Assembly: GCF_027942865.1 (NCBI RefSeq) | Contig: NC_134524.1 | Coordinates: 2,322,036 to 2,386,035 of the forward strand | Direction of reading: 5' to 3' | From: Odontesthes bonariensis | Lineage: Eukaryota; Chordata; Actinopteri; Atheriniformes; Atherinopsidae | DNA length: 64,000 nucleotides | In this document: positions 20,426 to 31,430 of the stretch, piece after piece | How positions within the stretch are numbered: position 1 is the stretch's first letter | Layout of the letters: every line of letters begins with the position of its first letter | The notes under the pieces: model-generated | What the model saw: the letters and a program-made list of their open reading frames with translations, nothing else | Databases searched by the model: none | What the model was told of the DNA's origin: nothing | Position numbers and translations under genes: made by a program

Positions 20426-20574
20426 GGGGCAGCTTTCACTGTATTATCTAATTTAAAGACACACAAACGTATTCACACAGGAGAGAAACCTTTCAGCTGT
20501 GGTCTGTGGGGCAGCTTTCACTCAATTATGTAATCTAAAGAAACAACAACGTAGTCACACTGCAGAGAAATGAT
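20426..20574 (+). pseudogene. Degenerate terminal fingers of the 18-finger gene
   Basis: Downstream of the premature TGA, the same frame reads [21 protein letters not shown] 4-bp deletion (ggtctgtggggc) shifts the last finger before the ancestral stop near HTAEK. It shows that the ancestral protein had about 20 fingers. Confidence 0.75.
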
Positions 20575-20581
20575 TGGCTTA

Positions 20582-21712
20582 AAGATTCCATGACATGAAA
20601 AAAAATGGAGGCTTTTATATATTTTTATAGGCTTTTGTGGTTCCCTTATACTATATTTGAGTTTTTTTCCCCAAAATTCTTTCTTGGTATAGAATTACAG
20701 CCATTCCCAAAAATGAGCTTTCATTAGGATCCTCAGAATGAGCTGTTTAGGGTCTGCAGCTTTAAATGCAAATTAGGAGGAGAAAGGCGAGACAAAGCGG
20801 AGGGTGTGGGTTTGGCCTTACCTACGCCCGTGGTACCATGCGCAAATGTTTTGTGAATCACTATGGCACGGCAGCCCTATGCCGTAAAACTAGCTAAACC
20901 TGTTGAAATGAGCTTACTTTGACAATATGATGAACTAGTTAGTGAACAACTCTCCTTACAGTCAAACATCAAGCAAGTGCTAGACGACAAAAAAGGCGTG
21001 CGTGAAGGGGAAAGCTGGAGTGAGAATTTTGACATTCTCATCTGATTGCTGTGGTTTTCAAAGATGCACGTGGCGCTGGAAAAATGAAAGAATCATAATG
21101 AAATGCATTGAATTTGCGGATTCATTCTTCTTCAGGAAGCTTGAAGTAGTGGGTTTTGGTCTAAAATTAGCAAGATAACACTTGGCAGAGATAAGTCCTT
21201 GCAGATGCTATTAGCTGCATAGCTAACGATACAAACCCTTTCTTGTGGTAACAAGCTATGTAACTATACTGTACAAACAAGAAAGAAACACAACTAGAAA
21301 GCTGCAAGCAGCTGTATGCGGGACCGAGATGGCGTACGTTGGGGCATGTGCACGATACCCTCTGCATACGTATGAGTGCAAAATAACCTCAATGTGGAGG
21401 GGTTTTAGAAAATTTAGGAGCTCTAAAAAGATTTTTTTACATCCATGTACAGCGCAATGAGCTGGCCAAAGAGCTGTGGGCGGGGAAAGGCAGTTTATTG
21501 GCTCTTGGGGGAAACAACCTCCAAGTCATAAGCGGCGGCTTTCTCAATCAGGCCACCTGCATGGTCACATTACCAAAGGCGGAGAATAATTTCCAGTGCA
21601 TGTTTTAGGTTTATCGTCATTTTTAGCCACTGGGGGACCGCAGGCAGGCTTGAGGAACTCCTATTAATGTTAAACAACCTTAAAAAGTGAAAATTTCATG
21701 CCATGGCTCCTT
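20582..21712. mobile_element. 1.13-kb element with TA target duplication
   Basis: The ends AAGATTCCATGACATGAAA and, inverted, AAGGAGCCATGGCATGAAA match at 15 of 19 positions and are flanked by TA. Duplicon copy 2 (about 43855-43866) and copy 3 have the empty site gattggcttaaatcaac, defining the insertion to the base. A Tc1/mariner-like or other TA-specific group is likely. The interior has no intact transposase. Confidence 0.82.
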
Positions 21713-24700
21713 TAAATCAACAACAATTTTTACGACAGATAAGCAAACATTCACCTGGCATCAGCAACAGGAACTTCCAATCAGAAGCCTTGCCTTTGTT
21801 CAGATTAAAAATCTTCTTTGTGGATTACCACCTTCTCTTGTAAGGACTTTAGTTCTGAATGTTCTGTGGGGAGCACATGTTTGAAGAACCATTGAAAGTG
21901 CTTTATAATTTGTTGGGATTGCTTTAACTGGGGACGGATCTCCCGATGTTCAAGACAAACATGGCATCAATTGTGAGTTGATGGACAGAACAAAATGCAG
22001 TCTGTTTGAAAGTAGAAACATGTTTATTCTGTTATACTTAACATGTTTGTTTTGTTTCAAGTTAAGATCCACAAAGTAGTTTTGCACCAGCTGTGGGTAT
22101 TTCTGTAAACATCTGAAGAAGCAATATATCATTTCAGTTTGATGTGAAGTTGAGCTTTACACTCGTCTGTATTTCATTGTTCTGCATTTCATTAAAGGTC
22201 AGATGTTAACTTTTCTCATGCTTTTCATCTTCTTGCTACACAGATATTTTTGAAGAAAATGTGTGTTTGGTTACGAGGGAAAGTTGACCCTAATCACCTT
22301 CCCCAAAGACCCAGAAATCTTTAACGCAGTCTGAAAAAGGTTTGGAGTTGTTCCCTGTACTTCCCAGACAGCTGTATGATGCTCATGACTGAAGCTGAAA
22401 GTTAAGGCTGTTCCAACACTAAAAGGGCACGAGGCTCAACTTCAAGCTGTGAAACTCTTTCAAATGTCTGTTGTGTTGGAATCAGATGTGTGAACGCATT
22501 TTAGTCCAAACGTCATGGCTGCACTGAGGGAAAAGGCAGCTAAGCAGGCTAACGCTACTTTGAATTGAACCGTTTAACAGGAGAAAACTGAACTGATCTG
22601 CTTGTTGCTTCTACAACTGCTCAGTTACTCACACAATCAGGTACTGAGCAGATTTACCCAACAGACATTCTGCTGTAATCTCAGATGCTCTGTCGCGCTG
22701 CTCACGTTGTTTTAGTCCACAACTCTTCTTCTTCTTCTGCCCCGACGGCTACACAACTTACCCAGAACACCTGGTGGCAGAGTGTGCACACGACACCCTT
22801 ATACTTTATTGGATTGTTTCTTCAAACTGAAACGCTGATCATTTAAACCTGCTTCAGGCTGTTTCTGTTCCCTTTAGTTTTAAGCTGACTGTGTTTGGCG
22901 TACCCTGAGCATTTCAGTGGAAAATGTTCAGCACAGACTTGGAGTTGTATTGTGTTCTTGTGGTAACTACGTCCCCACAGCTATGATGTCCTGAAGAGTT
23001 TCTTAGAAAGCGCTTTCTGCCGCTCACAGTGGGAGAATCTCACTGACAAATCCCACTTTGGCCTAAAAATGTGATCAGCGGGGACTTTTGTGTGTTAGCG
23101 ACTGGCGCTACGGTCCTGGCTGAACAGGAAGTAGCCACCAGAAATGCAAGACAGTTGCTGTAGCGACTGAATGTTACGCAGGACTGTCTGACAGAGACTG
23201 CAGACAGTGCGTAACAGGAAAGCAGGAGGATCACAGAGTTGGTTAACAACAGATGCTGTAATCCTGGACGTGTCACTGAGAAGGAGCGTCTCTGCAGCCC
23301 AGATGTTGAACTGCTGGCTCTGAGTTTCTGTCCATGTTGTCTGCTGACAGAGTTCACCTGAGTTACCTGCTGACGCTGTGTGTGACATCATCAGCTGAGC
23401 TGTTGCTAAGCTATAGAAACAACAGCCCAGCCCACTGATGGAGACCTCTGAAGGTTTCTAACACCTTCCTCTCTGCTACACTTCTGCTGATTACATTTTA
23501 TTTAGTTATCTGTAACAGCAGCTGATCTTTAATAATAACTAATCCTGCAGGGATATAATTTACCTTCAGGGATTAATGAGTATTGTTGAGTTGAATTCAA
23601 CTGAGCTCATTTACAAAACTGATTTTGTTTGATTCATTGAAATGTTGATAAAACTTTATCATAAAATCACATTCACCGAGTTAATGATAAAGTTTCCCGT
23701 CTCATGGCCTCCCCGTCCCAACGAGATGCTGTAAGGTGTGGTTGAGGTGCAGCTTTGAGCTTTCTTTCTGAGGCAGAAACTGAAGTGTTTTACCTTCTGT
23801 CAGTGTGAGGTCCCAGCCTGGAGCCCTGAGGTGCCCCTGAGTGTGAGAGTCTCTCCCCTCGCCATCCTGGACACATGCCTAAAGTCTCTGAAGGATAGGT
23901 GGAGGCTCTAAGTTATGGGGAAATGTCTTCATTTGTAACATTCAGTCACAAAACAAAAGAAACTCCTTAAGGCTAAAATAACTTTAATGATTACAAATCA
24001 GTGGAGGTCTGCTCGGGGCCCAAATGCTAATTACTCCTTTCAACAGCGGCATTCCTCATCAACTGTGACAAACGGGCATTTGTAAAGTCATTTATGAAAA
24101 TGTAGGAGGATCTCCGGGTGAGAAGGAGCAGGAACAACGAGCGCACAAAGACAAAAGGTGATGGAGCAGAGCTGATGACCTCCAGGTGAACTCTGAGGGA
24201 TGGCAGAGCATCTCACAGTGTTTTCTTGTCCGGTTACATTCCACAGCACACATGATGACGATCCTTTAACCATCTGCAAGCGAACGAGTGGCGTTTCTGT
24301 AGATTTACACCCTCTGTTGATAAGCTCCCTGTCATCTGCCACACCTGCTGCTGTGACATAGGTGTCATGTCCTGAGGAAGTTCAGCCTGTTTCCATCAGG
24401 TGGCTCCACTGTGGACTCCACCTCCTGCTGCAGGGAGGATGGAGATAAAAAGAGGCAGATGGAGAAGCACACACACAGCAGCCTCCTCCCACAGATCAGT
24501 CCAACGTCTGCAGTCGCCAACGAGCTTCCAGAAACCTTACTTTGATTGTTGGTCTCTATCCCTGAAAGAAATGATGATCAGATTCCTTATAGAGTAAAAC
24601 CTGGAGGTCCACATAGGAGCTGAGGGAACGGAACCCACGATGAGTCCAACCCCAGGTAGCGTCCCATCATCCTGAGCTGCACTTTGTGAGCAGCTTTGTT

Positions 24701-25560
24701 CACCAGTTCATAGGCAAAGCTGCGTCAAGCTAGCTGTGCTGGGAAACATTAGCATTAGCATTAGCAGCTGGATGAGCCTGATATGTGGTGGTGGTGATGT
24801 GAGTTGGCCTGAAAGAAAAACTAATAGTGACAGCTGACTTGTTACTTATTCATTTACTCATTGAACGAGTCACTTTAGTCATCATCGCTACTATTGCCCC
24901 ACTGATAAATCTGCCAGGAGCCACCACTGAGTTATGATAAAACCTGCATGTAAAGCATAAATAAATCGCTGTAGAAGTGAAATAAATCTCCTTCTTTTGA
25001 CTGCATCTTCTGCAGCCATCAGAGCTGTTTGTGTTGAGTTCAGCTGCATATTTTCTGATAATCTGCTGTAATCTAAACTGGACTAAAGTCTCTCCCAACA
25101 AATATATACAGGATACAGTGAAATATGATTCCAACTTATTTACATCTCAGCATAAAGAACATACAATGTTCAGTAGATCTTACATGAAATATTTATTCTT
25201 GTTTTAACACTGAAAGAGATACAATTATTTTCTGATATATAACTTCTGTCTTTTGGGTTTTATCTTTTGTGTATAATGTATCATTTCTTCATTTTTCAAC
25301 TTAATAAAATATCTAAGTAGTATACAATCTGCTTCTGCTTCTTCATCATATATTAGTGGTTATATATGTATATGTGTATATATATCCTACATCACATATG
25401 TTACAGAGCAGAATATTCTATTACTGCTGAGCCTACTATGAATGTTAAAATACGCTGAGTCATGTGTCCCGTATCATGCCTACATGTATCACGTTTGCAG
25501 AAAAAAAAATCCGGTGAAAATCAGTTTTGTATTCAGCGAGTTGTGATTGATTAAATGCGC
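21713..25560. other. 3' flank of the 18-finger gene, no further gene seen
   Basis: Within the duplicon, I see several aataaa signals and a CTT-poor version (22722-22740) of the microsatellite expanded in copy 2. There is a gccaggagccaccactga segment (about 24915) resembling the terminus of the hAT at 7306, and a short tatatgtata repeat near 25370. All open frames are short and not conserved between copies. Confidence 0.5.
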
Positions 25561-25568
25561 TGACGCTT

Positions 25569-25645
25569 CATGGCTCCAGCCAGACAGATTACACTGAGTG
25601 GAGCGGTGACCGGTCCAAGATGGCCGCCCCAGGTTACAGCCATGT
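25569..25645 (+). repeat. 70-bp motif at duplicon border, copy 1
   Basis: The segment beginning catggctccagccagacag and ending tggccgccccaggtta recurs at 25939-26000 and at 46675-46738. All three lie beside fragments of a hAT/ZBED-like transposase gene. Confidence 0.75.
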
Positions 25646-25930
25646 TAATGGATGTCCACATGTCAGCTGTCAGGCTGCCAGCAGAGGCCCTGCTCACCAG
25701 AGCTGAGGCCTTCTCCTTCGTCGCCTTGGACTTGTCCTCCACTATTGTCCTCAAGGCCTTCCTACCTGGAATGATGTAGGTGGGATCCAAAAGGTTGACA
25801 AAGGCCTAAGGGTGACATTAAATGAAATACAGCTCATTAGGTAAACATGCATCGATTCTCTAAATGCTATAGAGCTACTAGCCACCGTACCCTGAAAGCT
25901 TTATCTTCCACAATGGAAAATGGTTGTGAT
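25646..25930 (-). pseudogene. ZBED1-like hAT transposase fragment with an intron
   Basis: The minus strand reads TSQPFSIVEDKAFR (25926-25885), a candidate GT..AG intron (about 25884-25806) and then AFVNLLDPTYIIPGRKALRT followed by SLTADMWTSINM, ending at 25646. The QPFSIVED, LLDPTY and LTADMWTS motifs are typical of ZBED1/hAT-family transposases. The catalytic domain is lost beyond the 70-bp motif. Confidence 0.75.
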
Positions 25931-25938
25931 GTTGTTTC

Positions 25939-26000
25939 ATGGCTCCAGCCAGACAGATTACACTGAGTGGAGCGGAGACCGGTCCAAGATGGCCGCCCCG
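25939..26000 (+). repeat. 70-bp motif, copy 2
   Basis: Same sequence as 25569-25645 with gcggagaccgg in place of gcggtgaccgg, in direct orientation and 370 bp away, on the other side of the hAT transposase fragment. Confidence 0.75.
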
Positions 26001-27440
26001 ACAACCTGAGAAACACAAAGCTCAGATCAAACCAGCGATGAATGCAAACATCTTTCTGTACTGATGTGAAGCTGCTCCATGTGCAGTAAATACTGCTGTT
26101 ATGTCCTTTATCTGAAATGTTAGCAACTCAATAACTAAACTAACTTTACACGCTCAGCTGCAGGAGTTTGGATCAAACTGAGCATTTATTTTGCATTCTT
26201 TTCACTTAGTTTCTGTCCGCTCTGAGTCGTGTAAAGTTCCTCCTGAAGCAGCTCATCATCATGTGTTTTCCATCAGACCTCAGCCTGACCTGTTTTAATG
26301 TCCCCTCCACTATCAGAAGTTCTCCACAGAGCAGGAACAGTTAAAGGATTTCAGCTAAAGCAGAAAAACACAGCTTCTCTACTTACAGAGCAGCTGCTGA
26401 ACACTTGTTTCCATCGTTGTGTCTCTCACTCATTTGGCGAGTTTGAGCTGGTTGTCGAAGCCCCAAATAAAGCCCGCCCTCTTCCTGTGTGAGTCCCTGT
26501 GCTTTCTTCTTCTCTTCACACAAAGTTTTTAAAGATACAAGCCATAAACCATTCATTCCACAAATATGTCCAAAGCTGAATGAACATGTTGTAAATAATC
26601 AGATCAGATAAATCATCTGCCTTTAACTGATGTATAACTGAGCATCTGGACGCACGGCTCGGGCTGCGAGCTGAAAGACAGCTGTGTTCTTGAGTTCTTC
26701 GTCAATATGGATGCCGTTTTAGTAGTCGTTAATAGTGATCATTAACGAATAGCGTAGAAGTCATTGTTGACCCAATTACCGAATGTTACATGTCGGTTTG
26801 GGTTGTTGCATAACGTAAAGTAACTGTTCACATATTTGTTTGTAAGTAACGTTATGAAACTTTTTTGTAAACTCTCCGTGCATTAGTTGGGCATGGTCAC
26901 AAAGTTACAAACAAAAAATGAGCTTGAACAAGAGACCAGCCCAACAGGAGTTGCAGGTTGGGCCCAGACGTACACTACTTGGCTTCAAGTTTTCTATATG
27001 TCATGTCAGGATGTATTTACTTCATCATAACATAACGTATTAAATCACTTAAGTGTCTTGTTTTATCCACTTTCACTTTAGTTAGCACAACATGCTGCAG
27101 TCAGGTCCACTGCCCCCGGCGTCCCAAACACCTCTTTAAACCAACCAAACCAGGCCGAGTTCGGCAGCATTTGGAGGTCCACATCAAAAACGCCATTACA
27201 TTTGAATGTAATGCCATTGCATTTTAGATTAAAGATATACGTGCACACACACACACAAATGTGTATCCTTATGTATGTTCATGTGACTTGTTGGTCATTG
27301 TCTAACATAAACATTTTCTTGACTTCCTCTTAGATAAGATCTGCTGCTGCATTTTGACTTGCAGGAATGGGGGACATTATCATCGTCCCATCTGTGACAC
27401 AACTGTCGTTAGAAGGACATATATGGAAGCCATGTAAAGT
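26001..27440. other. Unassigned region
   Basis: I see no domain, splice pair or terminal repeat I can defend. A short acaca run is at 27245-27262. Base composition is ordinary and open frames are below 65 codons. Confidence 0.5.
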
Positions 27441-27449
27441 CTTGTTCCA

Positions 27450-27740
27450 TACAACAAACATCCACCTCAGCTGCTGCCCAGTCCAATCCGAGTCAGGATT
27501 CATCCTTCCTCTCCCTGCAACCAAGTCCATCTGCATCCCCATCTCCAGAGCTTCTCGTGCAACAATCAATTCAAACATCTTCTATCGTCCACTCCTCAGC
27601 AGACACACGATTGTCATCTCCTTTGATTTCCTCTTCTGTTGAAACTGAAAAAGCTTGAATGTCCCCTCTGTTCACTAACTTGCCATCTGAAAAACTTGGC
27701 CAAACATATGCAGAAGAAGCACCCCCCCAAAAAAATGAAA
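27450..27740 (+). pseudogene. Unrecognised ORF remnant with a C2H2-like finger
   Basis: One frame reads a Ser/Pro/Gln-rich segment (QQTSTSAAAQSNPSQDSSFL, later SPSPELLVQQSIQTSS). After a 1-bp frameshift near 27655 it reads KLECPLCSLTCHLKNLAKHM followed by QKKHP, a plausible C-x2-C-x12-H-x4-H finger. I do not recognise the protein. It may belong with 28292-28531. Confidence 0.35.
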
Positions 27741-28084
27741 TGATGTAACTCAAACCAACCATTTAAAGAGTGTCTGTGTGGATGCCAAAAATGTCATTTC
27801 CACAGTCCAAAAAGGAGGGCATGGCTTTTCAGTCCCTATACACGTACAGGACAAAACCTGGGGCCGAGTACACAAGCTGCAGTGTGAGTTGGAGGATTGC
27901 AAACAGTACTCTTAACTTTCACACACTGCGAACACATCCGTTCTTTACTATACTGCACAGATATAGCCACAGAAGAATGCCTCAGAGAAGATATGTTAAC
28001 AGAAATGGTGCACTAAAGTTTTTTGGTGATTCAAAAAAGTCAACCTGCCTTTAAAGGCAAAAATATGCACAGGCAGCACATGTC

Positions 28085-28252
28085 CCTCTCTGTGTTGAGG
28101 TATTATTTGTGGAAAGCTCAAAGCACTTCTGTTTTTCCGTCCATGAGCCAACTTTGCACTATTACAGTCGCCTTTGGGAGGATATTTCACTGCATTTTGT
28201 ACTGTGTATGATTGTGTATGTGACAAATAAAACTATCTTGAATCTTGAATCT
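28085..28252 (+). mobile_element. LINE/SINE 3' tail-like sequence
   Basis: The segment ends tatgtgacaaataaaactat then cttgaatcttgaatct, an AATAAA plus short terminal tandem repeat like many fish LINE and SINE tails, preceded by ttcactgcattttgtactgtgta. The 5' limit is not defined. Confidence 0.5.
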
Positions 28253-28291
28253 TTGTAACGCACAATTCCTCAGCAAACACATGGCATTGCC

Positions 28292-28531
28292 CTTGTGCCA
28301 AACCAAGGATATCATGTGTCCACAACAATATCAGCAAATGGCATTTATTTCAAACGAACCGGGATGTGTTCAGAACAGAAGAAACTATCTGGAGCGATCC
28401 TGGAGACATTCAAATTCATATTTCACAACATTGACGACATGTTGAGATTTTGTGAAGAAATAGTAGACAAAAACAAAAAGTTTGGGCCTTTTGTGAATGT
28501 CTCACTGAGTAAAGGTCTACAGAACATTTGA
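28292..28531 (+). CDS. Unknown ORF, possible terminal exon
   Basis: A frame without a clear ATG reads VSTTISANGIYFKRTGMCSE, then LSGAILETFKFIFHNIDDML and FGPFVNVSLSKGLQNI, then stops. Residue composition looks protein-like rather than random, but I recognise no family. A SINE begins 8 bp after the stop. Confidence 0.3.
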   Translation, partial: LVPNQGYHVSTTISANGIYFKRTGMCSEQKKLSGAILETFKFIFHNIDDMLRFCEEIVDKNKKFGPFVNVSLSKGLQNI

Positions 28532-28538
28532 TCATGTT

Positions 28539-28686
28539 TTAAAAAATATATTTCTATGCCTTTAATGATAGGACAGTTGGAAAACATGCAGCAAAGGGCC
28601 GCTCGGTGCGGGACTTGAACCGGGGCCAGCACTGTAGCCTCTGTACATGGGGCGGCTGCTTAACCCACTACGCCACAGACCACCCC
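28539..28686 (-). mobile_element. tRNA-derived SINE with 18-bp target duplication
   Basis: The minus strand has an A-box-like TGGCGTAGTGGGTTA and a B-box-like GGTTCAAGTCCC, in tRNA-like spacing, followed by a short non-tRNA tail. Flanks are the identical 18-mer agaacatttgatcatgtt at 28521-28538 and 28687-28704. Length 148 bp. It is not a functional tRNA: no intact cloverleaf is seen. Confidence 0.9.
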
Positions 28687-28781
28687 AGAACATTTGATCA
28701 TGTTGTGACTTGGTGTGTTTTTTATGTTTTCTCATTGATCACTTCATCATTTGACTTGGATTATACTGTAGATATCAAGTG

Positions 28782-29360
28782 TAAAGCCTGGTTTATAGTC
28801 GGTAACGCAAGACGCAACGCAAGCCCTTGCGTGCTTGCGTGTGTCAGCTCAATTTTCTAAACTTTACGCAAGACGCAAGCACAAGCCACTGGCTGTGTTC
28901 GAAACCGCTTACTACTTGAAAACGGCATACTCATCGATCTGACAGTATGCAGAGCGTTTACACACAGTGCACTTCACTCCTGTCCAAGCCCAAATCAGCC
29001 AGCCTGAAAAGCTGATTTCCCTTAAGCTATAAACTCTGTAAATATATAACTTTAGCAACATTTGAAACATTTTCAGGTGAGAAAGTAGTCATTTAGACCC
29101 CCAAGGTGTTGAAAATCTGACAAAATAACGGCTATTTACAAGAAGAAGAAGCATGAATCCACTTGAAGAGGTCCTGGCGGTGAATTTGCTTTCATCATAG
29201 TAGGCTTGTCATTGAAAAAACCCGCTACTCCACCTACTGTCCTGGCGGTGAATCGCCACGCAGCACACGCAACCGCCGGCAAAGCAAAATGAAGTAGCCA
29301 TTAACATACGCGCAATACGCAAGCGCAAGGGCAGTTAAAAGAAGTATAACTCAGCCTTTA
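28782..29360. mobile_element. hAT-like miniature element with another element fragment inside
   Basis: The ends TAAAGCCTGGTTTATAGTC and, inverted, TAAAGGCTGAGTTATACTTC form a 20-bp imperfect terminal repeat. Subterminal acgcaagacgcaa repeats occur on both sides. Inside (about 28892-29260) is ggctgtgttcgaaaccgctt, the start of another common fish miniature element. No matching 8-bp flanks were found. Confidence 0.6.
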
Positions 29361-29760
29361 GGGTAGTATTTAGTGGTACTAAGGTGTTCCAGCAGCACAT
29401 CAACATAATTAGCATAGACAAAGAACCAAATATGAAATTTATGGTCGTTAAGAATATATTTACAGAAAAATACAACAGAAAAACTAATTGAAACAAATGT
29501 ATAGAAAAAGAGCAGTCCAATAAAGTCAAAATGAAATGATAATGAAACGGCAGTGACGTACTCTATAGTACACAATAAAATGTATAGGCCTATGTCATCT
29601 TATGAGATGTTGGCTTATGAATATGAGTAATAGCTTAAGAGAAAATGTGCACTGACCAAACAAAAGTTTACTATACAAATAAAAACAATATGCACAATAG
29701 ACCGGGAATTGATAGAATTTATGTCATACTGTTTAATAATTAATTCATTTGTGAGGAAAA
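29361..29760. other. Unassigned AT-rich region
   Basis: No supported feature; the minus-strand open frames are hydrophobic and low complexity. Confidence 0.4.
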
Positions 29761-29764
29761 CGAT

Positions 29765-29983
29765 TCAACCGGAAGTGCATTCGCGATTTTATTTTGAAAT
29801 TTACGCCGTGCATTTCCGGGCCTGACAGTGGAGGTCTGCAGCCGGGACCTCTGGGCCGGAAGTCCACCCTGTGACCCCGGAAGTAAACACCGCAGCCGGC
29901 CGCCAGTTTTCTCTGTGTGGAACTCAGCTGCTGGACGGTGTGTTAGCGTGTCTGAGCTGAATATCTGAGTGTGAGCAGCAACA
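29765..29983 (+). promoter_or_regulatory. GC-rich promoter and 5' leader of zinc-finger first exon
   Basis: Three ETS-type CCGGAAGT sites (about 29769, 29853 and 29877) lie in a CpG-rich stretch in an otherwise AT-rich area, with no TATA box, ending in gagcagcaaca just before ATG. This is the usual look of a TATA-less teleost zinc-finger gene promoter. Confidence 0.6.
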
Positions 29984-30155
29984 ATGTCTTCAGTTCAGCA
30001 TCTGAGAGAGTTTATCAGCCAGCGACTAACTGCTGCCGCCGAAGAAATATTCTCAGAGTTTGAGAAAACCATCGTCCAGTACGAGGAAGAGATCGGCCGT
30101 CAGCGCAGACTGCTGGATATCAGCTGGAAACCGCAAATAAAGCTCCACAGAGTGG
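29984..30155 (+). CDS. First coding exon of a teleost C2H2 zinc-finger gene
   Basis: ATG in good context starts MSSVQHLREFISQRLTAAAE, then EIFSEFEKTIVQYEEEIGRQ and RRLLDISWKPQIKLHRV, ending in phase 1 at a donor (AGTGG then GTAAGTAAG). This acidic/helical N-terminal segment is the hallmark first exon of a large teleost C2H2 family. No matching second exon is recognised downstream. The finger exon at 43155 starts in phase 0, so direct splicing would be out of frame and an intermediate exon would be needed. It is intact and lies in a promoter-like context, so it could still be expressed. Confidence 0.85.
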
Positions 30156-30492
30156 GTAAGTAAGGCTGTGTGGAGGAACAGGGCTGCAGCTCTGAGCTCC
30201 GCTCCGGTTCTGTTGGCCTTTAACGGGCCTCATCCTCAATCCACTTTCTGTTAGCCTCAACGGCTTTTACGTCCTCCGCTCGAGGCCTGCTGTTATAATA
30301 CTGCGGTTAAGTGAGCCACCACTCGTTCATCCGCCGTTAAGGCAGGCTAGCTTGACCATCGTAAATGCACTGCCAGATGAGCGAGTTACAGCAGGCTTTA
30401 GCACAGTGTAAACGTAAATAAACCACTCCCACACTCGAAAATGTGTCCCCAAATATGCTTGCTATATAATAATAGGCCTATGTGAATAGATG

Positions 30493-30611
<119 letters not shown>

Positions 30612-30639
30612 AATAATAATTAACGTTTGGATCAGAATT

Positions 30640-31235
30640 TCACTTTAAACGTCTTGCATAATAAGTTTTGTCAAACATCTTGCATATTCAAGTTTTTGTC
30701 GTTTAGAAATCATGATATGTGAGGTTTTTGAAGGACCTTAGCTCCAAAATTGTACAGTAAAATCTATTGGTTCTTTGTTCAGGAAGGACTCAGTGGTACT
30801 GTCAGTATGTCCATGTACTCCATTGCTAAGAATAATTGACATTTGGGTCAACATTTCACTTCAAAGTGCTTACATATGCAAGTTTTGCCCATCATAACGT
30901 GAGTTATTAGGACAATTACTCCAAATTTTTACAATAAAATTTACTAAGTCCTCTGCCAGGCATGACTCAGTGGAGCTGTCAGCATGTCCATGTGATTCAT
31001 TGTTAATAATAATGAACATCTGGATAAGCACTGTACTTGATTTTTGGGTCTGTTAAAATGCAATGTTGTGTTTTTGAAGGACCTTAGCTCCAAAATTTTA
31101 CAGTAAAATCTATTGGTTCTTTGTTCAGGCATGACTAAGTGGTACCAAATATATGTCCATGTAACCCATTGCCAAGAATAATTCACATTTGGGTCAACAT
31201 TTCACTTCAAAGTGCTTACATATGCAAGTTTTTCT
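30640..31235. repeat. Tandem repeat of about 170 bp, three to four units
   Basis: Recurrent landmarks, cttagctccaaaat or its variants, are at about 30738, 30914 and 31082, giving spacings of about 176 and 168 bp. Each is followed by tacagtaaaatctattgg and tgtccatgt at matching offsets. Units are diverged, with no coding frame. Confidence 0.75.
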
Positions 31236-31251
31236 ATCATAACGTAATAAG

Positions 31252-31420
31252 GTTTTTGATGGACACTATACGAATACAGCGTTCACGCACTGTGGCATTT
31301 CCGTACCAGGTGATGATGGACCCTGTCAAGGTGCTCTCCACTGCTGAGGAGTAAAACGCTTTTAGGATGGGTGTTGAAACTTTCATAAAAAATAAAAAAA
31401 GGATTGTTTTCTGCAAACTC
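31252..31420 (-). pseudogene. LINE reverse-transcriptase C-terminal fragment
   Basis: The minus strand reads ILKAFYSSAVESTLTGSIIT then WYGNATVRERCIRIV. This matches the 'FYxxxIESILxxxIxxWYGN' region common to fish LINE polymerases. Truncated at both ends. Confidence 0.65.
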
Positions 31421-31430
31421 CACCACATTC

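Larger units (their letters stand above)
18640..25645 (+). repeat. Zinc-finger segmental duplicon, copy 1
   Basis: Apart from the element at 20582-21712, this stretch aligns with 42930-46744 (copy 2) and in part with the inverse of 49330-50660 (copy 3). Copy 2 lacks the equivalents of about 24183-24890 and 22870-23505. The homology ends exactly in a 70-bp motif at 25568-25645 that copy 2 shares at 46675-46744. Confidence 0.85.

Noticed and set aside
28600..28686. Functional tRNA gene
   Set aside because: A- and B-box-like sequences exist, but the cloverleaf is not intact and 18-bp target duplications show it is a SINE.
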